Source of the DNA: Oscillospiraceae bacterium
GTDB taxonomy: Bacteria; Bacillota; Clostridia; Oscillospirales; Oscillospiraceae
Reading direction: 5' to 3'
Length of the DNA: 6,455 bases
NCBI GenBank assembly: GCA_029065305.1
Contig: JAIEIQ010000153.1
Location: 1-6,455 of the forward strand
Below the pieces are notes generated by a model. It was not told the DNA's origin. It was given only the letters and a program-made list of their open reading frames with translations, and did no database searches. Positions 1-5,266 of the stretch are shown here, piece after piece (the first letter of the stretch is position 1; each line of letters starts with the position of its first letter). A program made the position numbers and the translations under genes.

Positions 1-37
1 CCTCCCGCAGATCCCGCAGCCTTGGATAGTAGGACAT
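1..37 (-). CDS. Probable XRE-type HTH transcriptional regulator, N-terminus only (partial)
   Basis: Read on the minus strand, an ATG at 37-35 opens a frame that stays open to the window edge and begins MSYYPRLRDLRE. It is preceded by a perfect Shine-Dalgarno GGAGGT (complement of 44-49) six bases upstream, which is what makes the start credible. A short basic and acidic lead of the form RL+DLRE is typical of the first helix of small Cro/C1 (XRE) DNA-binding proteins common in gut Clostridia, where it is followed by a 'D..LTQ..VA' helix-turn-helix; that part lies outside the window. Only 12 residues are visible, so the family call is pattern recognition rather than domain evidence. The gene points away from the citrate operon, and the inverted repeat at 97-126 lies in its upstream region, a natural place for autoregulation. 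Confidence 0.45.
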   Translation of the reverse strand, partial: MSYYPRLRDLRE

Positions 38-94
38 TTCAGTACCTCCAGATATTCAGGTGGGTACTAGGATGCCACAGTACAACATATGTGG

Positions 95-123
95 TTCACA
101 AAATACAACAGACGTTGTATTTT
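95..123 (+). promoter_or_regulatory. Candidate sigma-A promoter (TTCACA-N17-TATTTT)
   Basis: A -35 box TTCACA (95-100) and a -10 box TATTTT (118-123) are separated by the ideal 17 bases and would start transcription near 130, just ahead of the small ORF at 152. The inverted repeat at 97-126 covers nearly the whole promoter. Because that repeat is palindromic, a TATTTT hexamer also appears on the minus strand (105-100), but the matching minus -35 is weak. Divergent use toward the HTH gene is therefore possible but less certain. Confidence 0.5.
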
Positions 124-126
124 GTG
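97..126. repeat. Perfect 13-bp inverted repeat, probable operator
   Basis: CACAAAATACAAC (97-109) is followed by the 4-base spacer AGAC (110-113) and its exact reverse complement GTTGTATTTTGTG (114-126). A further TACAAC half-site copy occurs at 81-86. The repeat is AT-rich and not followed by a T-run, so it is a poor terminator; its placement over the -35 to -10 interval and upstream of a putative HTH gene fits a dimeric repressor site. The binding protein is unknown; the HTH gene at the left edge is the obvious candidate by position only. Confidence 0.6.
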
Positions 127-151
127 CTTTGCAATGGGGAGGGGGGCTGTT

Positions 152-273
152 ATGTCTGATTTGCACCGGGAACTCTACACCACCCTGGCGGGCCGTGTAG
201 ACACAGCCATCGAGGAATTGGGAAGGGCCTGCCGCCAAAGCTCATCATCCTCGATCAGAAGAACCAGCCCTAG
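152..273 (+). pseudogene. Small ORF, probably decayed by a one-base frameshift
   Basis: An ATG at 152 follows a G-rich Shine-Dalgarno (GGGGAGG within 136-142, about nine bases away) and the promoter at 95-123. The first residues, MSDLHRELYTTLAGRVDTAI, then EELGR, read like a real helical small protein. After that the frame turns into a low-complexity serine- and proline-rich string that runs in frame into the hydratase, which is not believable. Shifting by one base in the G-run near 222-226 gives a sensible continuation, GLPPKLIILDQKNQP, ending at TAG 271-273; the result would be 40 residues. I infer a lost G in a remnant of a short helical protein of the kind often found beside HTH genes in gut Clostridia. 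I do not recognise a family or function. The palindrome AGCCCTAGGGCT (266-277) overlaps the stop. Confidence 0.27.
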
Positions 274-392
274 GGCTCCTTTTCCTCCTTTGTACATTTT
301 TGTGACACCCTTCCTCCCGGGCTGTTCATTTCTGGATTTTCCATTCAGCAGTTTTTCCTGCAAATCCGCTCTCAGCCTGCAAGTTCTCCTTC

Positions 393-430
393 AGGATCCT
401 GCAAAATCATTGATTTTGCGGGATCCTTTT
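393..430 (+). terminator. Rho-independent terminator upstream of the operon
   Basis: Bases 393-408 pair with 412-427 to give a 16-bp stem containing one T-G wobble (400/420), closed by the three-base loop ATT (409-411) and followed by TTTT (427-430). The minus-strand side has no T-run, so it acts on plus-strand transcription. It lies after the small ORF and before the promoter at 470, so it would end the upstream transcript and insulate the metabolic operon. Confidence 0.7.
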
Positions 431-469
431 CGTCAACCATACGAAATTGAAAAACTTAGAAATTTCCTG

Positions 470-498
470 TTCACAAACAATTTTAACTGTGCTATATT
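470..498 (+). promoter_or_regulatory. Main operon promoter (TTCACA-N17-TGC-TATATT)
   Basis: A -35 box TTCACA (470-475) sits 17 bases from a -10 box TATATT (493-498), which also has the extended -10 dinucleotide TG (490-491). The stretch before it (441-466) is A/T-rich, resembling an UP element, and holds an inverted GAAATT / AATTTC pair (443-448 and 461-466) that could be a regulator site. The predicted start is near 505, giving a leader of about 58 bases before the hydratase ATG. It is the only convincing promoter between the terminator and the operon. Confidence 0.72.
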
Positions 499-514
499 CA
501 GACCATCGGAAGCC

Positions 515-531
515 GGGGGCCTGCGGCCCCC
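515..531 (+). promoter_or_regulatory. GC-rich hairpin in the operon leader
   Basis: GGGGGCC (515-521), loop TGC (522-524) and GGCCCCC (525-531) form a perfect seven-bp stem about ten bases after the predicted transcription start. No T-run follows, so it is not a standard terminator. Likely roles are 5' end stabilisation of the mRNA or part of a regulatory leader; no known riboswitch architecture is visible. Confidence 0.5.
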
Positions 532-562
532 AACCATATCAGATAAAACGGGAGGAACATCC

Positions 563-2824
563 ATGGTAGAAGTCATCAAAAAAGGCGCGTACCTGGTGGA
601 CGGCCAGATCCTCTGGGCGGAGGACGCCCCGGACCGGGAGGCCCCTGCCCAGGCACGGGAGAAAACCATCGCCTACTCCATTCTCCGCGCCCACAACAAG
701 AGCGCCGACCCCGGAAAAATGCGCATCAAGTTCGACGCCCTGATCTCCCACGATATCACCTTCGTGGGCATCATCCAGACCGCCAAGGCCTCCGGCCTCA
801 AGGAGTTCCCCATCCCCTACGCCATGACCAACTGCCACAACAGCCTGTGCGCCGTGGGCGGCACCATCAACGAGGACGACCACGCCTTCGGCCTCTCCGC
901 CGCCAAGAAGTACGGCGGCATCTACGTCCCCGCCAACCAGGCCGTCATCCACCAGTACGCCCGGGAGCGGCTGGCGGGCTGCGGCAAAATGGTCCTGGGC
1001 TCCGACTCCCACACCCGCTACGGCGCCTACGGCTGCATGGGCGTGGGCGAGGGCGGCGGCGAGCTGGTCAAGCAGCTGCTGGAGAACACCTACGACGTGG
1101 CTGCGCCGGAGGTGGTGCTGGTCTACCTGGACGGCAAGCCCCGCAAGGGCGTGGGCCCTCAGGACGTGGCCATCGCCCTGGTTGCCGCCACCTTCCCCAA
1201 GGGGGACGTGAAGAACAAGGTCCTGGAGTTCGTGGGCCCCGGCGTGAAGGAGCTCAGCTGCGACTACCGCATCGGCATCGACGTGATGACCACGGAGACC
1301 AGCTGCCTGACCTCCATCTGGGAGACCGACGAGACCATCCGCAGGTATTACGAAAACATCGGCCGGCCCGAGGACTTCCGGGAGCTGAAGCCCCAGAACG
1401 GCGCGTACTACGACAGCGTGGTCAAAATCGACCTCTCCAAGGTGGAGTGCATGATCGCCCTGCCCTTCCACCCCTCCATCGCCTACACCGTCCACGAGCT
1501 CCAGGCCAACCCCGAGAAGATCTTCGCCGAGGTGGAAGCCGCCGCCAACAAGCAGTTGGGCGGCAAAGTGACCATGGACCTGAAGCGCAACATCGTGGAC
1601 GGCAAGGTCACCTGCGACCAGGGCGTGATTGTCGGCTGCTCCGGCGGCATGTATGAGAACATCGTGGAGGCCGCCCACATCCTGGAGGGCGGATCCATCG
1701 GCAACGGGTATTTTGATATGTCCGTCTACCCCTCCTCCACCCCCATCTCCCTGGCCGTCACCAAGAACGGCACCGCCGCCAAGCTCATGGAGGCCGGGTG
1801 CGTGATGAAGCCCGCCTTCTGCGGCCCCTGCTTCGGCGCGGGGGACACCCCGGCCAACAACACCCTCTCCATCCGCCACGCCACCCGGAACTTCGCCAAC
1901 CGGGAGGGCTCCAAGCCCGGCAGCGGCCAGATCGCCGCTGTGGCCCTGATGGACGCCCGGTCCATCGCCGCCACCGCCCGGAACGGAGGCGTCCTCACCG
2001 CCGCCACCGACATCGACTACGACCTCCCCACCGCCCAGGAGCTGGAGTACCACTACGACGGCTCCGTCTACGCCAAGCGGTGCTATGAGGGCTTCGGCAA
2101 GGCGGATCCCTCTGTGGAGCTGCGCTACGGGCCCAACATCAAGGACTGGCCCCACATGCCCAAGCTGGAGGAGGACCTGCTGGTGCGGCTGTGCGCGGTC
2201 ATCCACGACCCCGTCACCACCACCGACGAGCTCATCCCCTCCGGGGAGACCAGCTCCTACCGCTCCAACCCCATCGGCCTGAGCGAGTTCGCCCTGAGCC
2301 GCCGGGTGCCGGAGTACGTGGGCCGCTCCAAGGCCGTCCGGGCCCTGGAGGAGGCGAGAGAGCGAGGCGAGGCTCCCGCCGGGGCGGCGGAGGTTCTTGC
2401 CAAGGTGGGCGGCGACGCGGCCCGGACCACCATCGGCTCCTGCGTCTTCGCCAACAAGCCCGGCGACGGCTCCGCCCGGGAGCAGGCCGCGTCCTGCCAG
2501 AAGGTGCTGGGGGGCTTCGCCAACATCTGCTATGAGTACGCCACCAAGCGCTACCGCTCCAACTGCATCAACTGGGGCATCGTGCCCTTTACCATGGACG
2601 CCGGGACGGAGTTCCCCTACAAGGACGGGGACTGGGTGTATATCCCGGGCGTAAAAGCCGCCATCGCCCAGGGCGTGGAGGAGATGACCGCCAAGGTCAT
2701 CCGCGCCGATGGCTCCGTCCACGAGCTGGCCCTCAAGTGCGCGGGGCTCACCGCCGACGAGCGCCTGATTCTCCAGGAGGGCTGTCTGATGAACTACTAC
2801 GCCGCCGGATACGGCAAGGATTGA
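563..2824 (+). CDS. Aconitase-family hydratase, YbhJ type
   Basis: This 753-residue protein belongs to the aconitase / homoaconitase [4Fe-4S] hydro-lyase superfamily and matches the length I recall for E. coli YbhJ (753). The cluster ligands are all present: C359 in GCSGG and C420/C423 in CGPC. The family signature GSDSHT is at 146-151, VIHQ at 128-131 and NREG at 446-449. The C-terminal swivel domain is intact, with TTTDELIPSGE from 552, GSARE (S637, R639) from 636 and a YRSN..NWGI segment. In contrast, the Asp-His pair of pig aconitase (D100-H101) appears as NCHN (90-93), and the position of pig Arg452 is Lys/Pro, so true aconitase activity is not assured. By context it probably acts in the cytosol on citrate/isocitrate or a related hydroxy-acid, feeding the next gene. 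The start at ATG 563 is fixed by GGGAGG (550-555) seven bases upstream; the longer in-frame reading back to 89 crosses the terminator and promoter. Confidence 0.88.
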   Translation: MVEVIKKGAYLVDGQILWAEDAPDREAPAQAREKTIAYSILRAHNKSADPGKMRIKFDALISHDITFVGIIQTAKASGLKEFPIPYAMTNCHNSLCAVGGTINEDDHAFGLSAAKKYGGIYVPANQAVIHQYARERLAGCGKMVLGSDSHTRYGAYGCMGVGEGGGELVKQLLENTYDVAAPEVVLVYLDGKPRKGVGPQDVAIALVAATFPKGDVKNKVLEFVGPGVKELSCDYRIGIDVMTTETSCLTSIWETDETIRRYYENIGRPEDFRELKPQNGAYYDSVVKIDLSKVECMIALPFHPSIAYTVHELQANPEKIFAEVEAAANKQLGGKVTMDLKRNIVDGKVTCDQGVIVGCSGGMYENIVEAAHILEGGSIGNGYFDMSVYPSSTPISLAVTKNGTAAKLMEAGCVMKPAFCGPCFGAGDTPANNTLSIRHATRNFANREGSKPGSGQIAAVALMDARSIAATARNGGVLTAATDIDYDLPTAQELEYHYDGSVYAKRCYEGFGKADPSVELRYGPNIKDWPHMPKLEEDLLVRLCAVIHDPVTTTDELIPSGETSSYRSNPIGLSEFALSRRVPEYVGRSKAVRALEEARERGEAPAGAAEVLAKVGGDAARTTIGSCVFANKPGDGSAREQAASCQKVLGGFANICYEYATKRYRSNCINWGIVPFTMDAGTEFPYKDGDWVYIPGVKAAIAQGVEEMTAKVIRADGSVHELALKCAGLTADERLILQEGCLMNYYAAGYGKD

Positions 2825-2838
2825 GGAGGAGAAACGCC

Positions 2839-4056
2839 ATGGAAAAGATCAAGATGACCACCCCCCTGGTGGAGATGGACGGAGACGAGATGACCCGCAT
2901 CCTGTGGGGGATGATCAAGGATAAGCTGATTCTGCCCTTTGTGGAGCTGAAAACGGAGTACTACGACCTGGGCCTCCTGCACCGCAACGAGACCAAGGAC
3001 CAGGTGACGGTGGACGCCGCCAACGCCACCAAGAAATACGGCGTGGCCGTCAAGTGCGCCACCATCACCCCCAACAAGCAGCGCATGGAGGAGTACCCCC
3101 AGCTCACCGAGATGTGGAAGAGCCCCAACGGCACCATCCGGTCCATCCTGGACGGCACCGTCTTCCGCGCCCCCATCTGCATCGACGCCATCAAGCCGGT
3201 GGTGAAGAACTGGAAAAAGCCCATCACCATCGCCCGCCACGCCTACGGCGATGTCTACAAGAGCGTGGACTTCGTTACCGAAAAGCCCGGCATCTGCACC
3301 ATGACCTTCAAGAGCGAGGACGGCAGCGAGGAGAAGACCGTCACCGTTCAGAAGACCGACGGCCCCACCGTCTGGCAGGGGGCCCACAACAAGGACAAAT
3401 CCATCCGCAGCTTTGCCCGGGCCTGCTTCCAGTACGCCGTGGACACCCGGCAGGATCTGTGGTTCTCCACCAAGGACACCATCGCCAAGGTCTATGACGG
3501 CGAGTTCAAGAAGATCTTTGAGGAGGAGTTCGAGGGCTACAAGGCCAAGTTTGACGAACTGGGCATCACCTACTTCTACACCCTCATTGACGACGCCGTC
3601 GCCCGGGTCATCCGCAGCGAGGGCGGGTACATCTGGGCCTGCAAGAACTACGACGGCGACGTGATGAGCGACATGGTCTCCACCGCCTGCGGCTCCCTGG
3701 CGATGATGACCAGCGTGCTGGTCTCCCCCGACGGCACCACCGAGTACGAGGCCGCCCACGGCACCGTCACCAAGCACTACTACAAGCACCTGAAGGGGGA
3801 GAAGACCTCCACCAACTCCATGGCTACCATCTTCGCCTGGAGCGGGGCCCTGCGCAAGCGGGGGGAGCTGGACGGCCTGGCCGATCTGGTGGACTACGCC
3901 GGCAAGCTGGAGGAGGCCTGCTTCGACACCCTGAACGCCGGGATCATGACCAAGGACCTGGTGGGCCTGGTGGAGCCCGGGTTTAAGGCCAAGGCCGTCA
4001 ATTCCGAGGAGTTTCTGGACGCCATCGCCGGGAGGCTGGCGGAGAAGCTCGCCTGA
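2839..4056 (+). CDS. icd: NADP-dependent isocitrate dehydrogenase, eukaryote (IDH1/IDH2) type
   Basis: The 405-residue enzyme converts isocitrate and NADP+ to 2-oxoglutarate, CO2 and NADPH, as a cytosolic homodimer in this family. It aligns by eye along its whole length with human IDH1 rather than with E. coli Icd. Substrate residues are visible: S95 in KSPNGTIR, R101, R110, R133 in RHAYGD (human R132), Y140, K212 in the STKDTI motif, and metal ligands D252, D274 and D278 around NYDGDVMSD. The NADP loop reads AAHGTVTKH, with K312 where human has R314, and R259 where human has K260, a swap that keeps positive charge for the 2'-phosphate. The start ATG 2839 follows GAGGAGG (2823-2829), which overlaps the hydratase stop; the 14-base gap implies co-transcription. 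An in-frame ATG at 2737 lies inside the hydratase gene and would add unrelated residues. The reaction is reversible, so reductive carboxylation is also possible. Confidence 0.96.
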   Translation: MEKIKMTTPLVEMDGDEMTRILWGMIKDKLILPFVELKTEYYDLGLLHRNETKDQVTVDAANATKKYGVAVKCATITPNKQRMEEYPQLTEMWKSPNGTIRSILDGTVFRAPICIDAIKPVVKNWKKPITIARHAYGDVYKSVDFVTEKPGICTMTFKSEDGSEEKTVTVQKTDGPTVWQGAHNKDKSIRSFARACFQYAVDTRQDLWFSTKDTIAKVYDGEFKKIFEEEFEGYKAKFDELGITYFYTLIDDAVARVIRSEGGYIWACKNYDGDVMSDMVSTACGSLAMMTSVLVSPDGTTEYEAAHGTVTKHYYKHLKGEKTSTNSMATIFAWSGALRKRGELDGLADLVDYAGKLEEACFDTLNAGIMTKDLVGLVEPGFKAKAVNSEEFLDAIAGRLAEKLA

Positions 4057-4070
4057 GCCGGAGGGAAGAG

Positions 4071-4364
4071 ATGGAGCTGAAAAAGACCGCCGCCGCCGGG
4101 ACCATGGAGTCCGGCGACATCCTCATCACCATCGAGCCCAGGAACGCCGGGGGCGTGACCCTGGAGCTGAGCAGCACCGTCCTCCAGCAATACGGCCGGC
4201 AGATTGAGGCCGTCATCCGGGAGACCCTGTCCGGCCTGGAGATCCCCCACGCCGCCGTCACCGCTGTGGACAAGGGGGCTCTGGACTGCACTGTCCGGGC
4301 CCGGGTGTCCGCCGCCGCCTGCCGGGCCGCGGAGGTGGAAAACGAACATTGGGAGGCCAAGTGA
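4071..4364 (+). CDS. citD: Citrate lyase gamma subunit (acyl carrier protein)
   Basis: This 97-residue protein is the acyl carrier of citrate lyase, carrying the acetylated phosphoribosyl-dephospho-CoA arm between the alpha and beta subunits. The modification serine is S14 in AGTMESGD, at the same position as in E. coli CitD, and the family's second hallmark DKGALDC is present in the C-terminal half. Length is normal. The start ATG 4071 follows GGAGGG (4060-4065), 14 bases after the icd stop. Its stop overlaps the citE start by one base (TGATG at 4362-4366), a sign of translational coupling. In many citrate lyase operons the ligase gene citC comes directly before citD; here icd takes that place. 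CitD needs CitX/CitG to attach the arm and CitC to acetylate it; none is in the window. Confidence 0.96.
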   Translation: MELKKTAAAGTMESGDILITIEPRNAGGVTLELSSTVLQQYGRQIEAVIRETLSGLEIPHAAVTAVDKGALDCTVRARVSAAACRAAEVENEHWEAK

Positions 4365-5263
4365 TGGAGAAGCGCTACATAAAGGACCGCCTGCGCCGGT
4401 CCATGATGTTCGTCCCCGGCAACAACCCCGGCATGATCACCGACGCCCGGATCTACGGCGCGGACAGCATCATGTTCGATCTGGAGGACAGCGTGGCCTA
4501 CACCGAGAAGGACACCGCCCGCTTCCTGGTCCACAACGCCCTCAAGACCCTGGATTTCGGGAAGAAGGAGATCGTGGTCCGCATCAATGACCTCTCCTCC
4601 GGCCTGGGCATCCGGGATCTGGAGGCCATTATCCCCGCCGGGGTTCATGTGGTGCGCCTGCCCAAGACCGACAGCGCCCAGGACGTTATCGACTGCGAGC
4701 GGGAGATCGCCCGCATCGAGGCCAAGCACAATATCCCCGTGGGCTCCACCGGCATGATGGCCGCTATTGAAACCGCCAACGGCGTCCTCTCCGCCCGGGA
4801 GATTGCCCACGCCTCCGACCGGCTCATCGGCGTGGCCCTGGGGGCGGAGGACTACGTCACCGACCTGAAGACCACCCGCTCCGACGGCATCGAGCTCCTC
4901 TTCGCCCGGAGCATGATCCTCAACGCCGCCCGGTCCGCCGGCATCGCCGCCCTGGACACGGTCTACTCCGACGTGAACAACGACGAGGGCTTTCTGGAGG
5001 AGGTCAGCCTCATCCGCAAGCTGGGCTTTGACGGCAAATCCGTTATCAACCCCCGGCAGATCGAACCCCTCCACCGGGCCTTCATCCCCAGCGAAAAGGA
5101 CCTGCGGAAGGCCTACGCCATTATGGACGCCATTGCCGAGGCCAACGCCCGGGGCAGCGGCGTAGCCAGCATCAAGGGCAAGATGATCGACAAGCCGGTG
5201 GTCATCCGGGCCCAGCGCCTCATCGCCCTGGCCGAGGCGGACAACGTTGTCGAGGAGGACTGA
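4364..5263 (+). CDS. citE: Citrate lyase beta subunit (citryl-ACP lyase)
   Basis: The 299-residue protein cleaves citryl-ACP to oxaloacetate and acetyl-ACP, using a Mg2+-dependent HpcH/HpaI-type TIM barrel. Motifs in order are FVPGNNP (16-22), FDLEDSV (38-44), VVRIND, AAIETANG with E136, GAEDY with D163, GFDGKSVINPRQI, and the C-terminal GKMIDKPVV..AQRL segment typical of CitE. E136 and D163 match the metal ligands of the family. Length is usual for full-size CitE and not the shorter, stand-alone CitE-like form. ATG 4364 was chosen because GGGAGG (4351-4356) sits seven bases upstream and the start overlaps the citD stop; a TTG at 4349 and a GTG at 4361 are also in frame but fit the ribosome site worse. 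The position between citD and citF confirms the role. Confidence 0.97.
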   Translation: MEKRYIKDRLRRSMMFVPGNNPGMITDARIYGADSIMFDLEDSVAYTEKDTARFLVHNALKTLDFGKKEIVVRINDLSSGLGIRDLEAIIPAGVHVVRLPKTDSAQDVIDCEREIARIEAKHNIPVGSTGMMAAIETANGVLSAREIAHASDRLIGVALGAEDYVTDLKTTRSDGIELLFARSMILNAARSAGIAALDTVYSDVNNDEGFLEEVSLIRKLGFDGKSVINPRQIEPLHRAFIPSEKDLRKAYAIMDAIAEANARGSGVASIKGKMIDKPVVIRAQRLIALAEADNVVEED

Positions 5264-5266
5264 GCC

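Larger units (their letters stand above)
38..562. other. AT-richer intergenic region between regulator start and metabolic operon
   Basis: This 525-base stretch separates the leftward gene from the rightward operon and is clearly less GC-biased than the genes after it. It contains a promoter with an overlapping inverted repeat, a small broken-looking ORF, an intrinsic terminator, a second promoter and a leader hairpin, each listed separately. The plus frame of the hydratase happens to stay open from 89 onward, but its codon use and composition there are unlike the real gene. Between about 278 and 392 the sequence is pyrimidine-rich on the plus strand and I recognise nothing coding in it. Confidence 0.7.

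Noticed and set aside
266..277. 12-bp palindrome AGCCCTAGGGCT as a terminator
   Set aside because: It has no loop and only an interrupted pyrimidine tract after it; the hairpin at 393-430 is a far better terminator.
175..363. Minus-strand small frame containing LVLLIEDDE, resembling the first strand of a response-regulator receiver domain
   Set aside because: The match is about nine residues; nothing downstream continues a receiver fold and the frame ends after about 30 more residues. Likely coincidence.
89..562. In-frame N-terminal extension of the hydratase back to position 89
   Set aside because: The extension spans a terminator, a promoter and a leader hairpin, has poor codon use, and the ATG at 563 has an ideal ribosome site and gives the normal family length.
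539..2722. Very long minus-strand open frame (727 codons) opposite the hydratase
   Set aside because: It is a shadow created by the strong G/C third-position bias of the real gene. Its translation is Gly/Val/His/Leu/Asp-rich repeats without any family motif, and no ribosome site supports it.
2737..2838. Longer icd start inside the hydratase gene
   Set aside because: The added residues are Arg-rich out-of-frame hydratase sequence, while ATG 2839 has GAGGAGG at good spacing and fits the IDH N-terminus.
4349..4363. TTG start for citE five codons upstream
   Set aside because: It would place the Shine-Dalgarno GGGAGG inside the coding start; the ATG overlapping the citD stop is a better fit.
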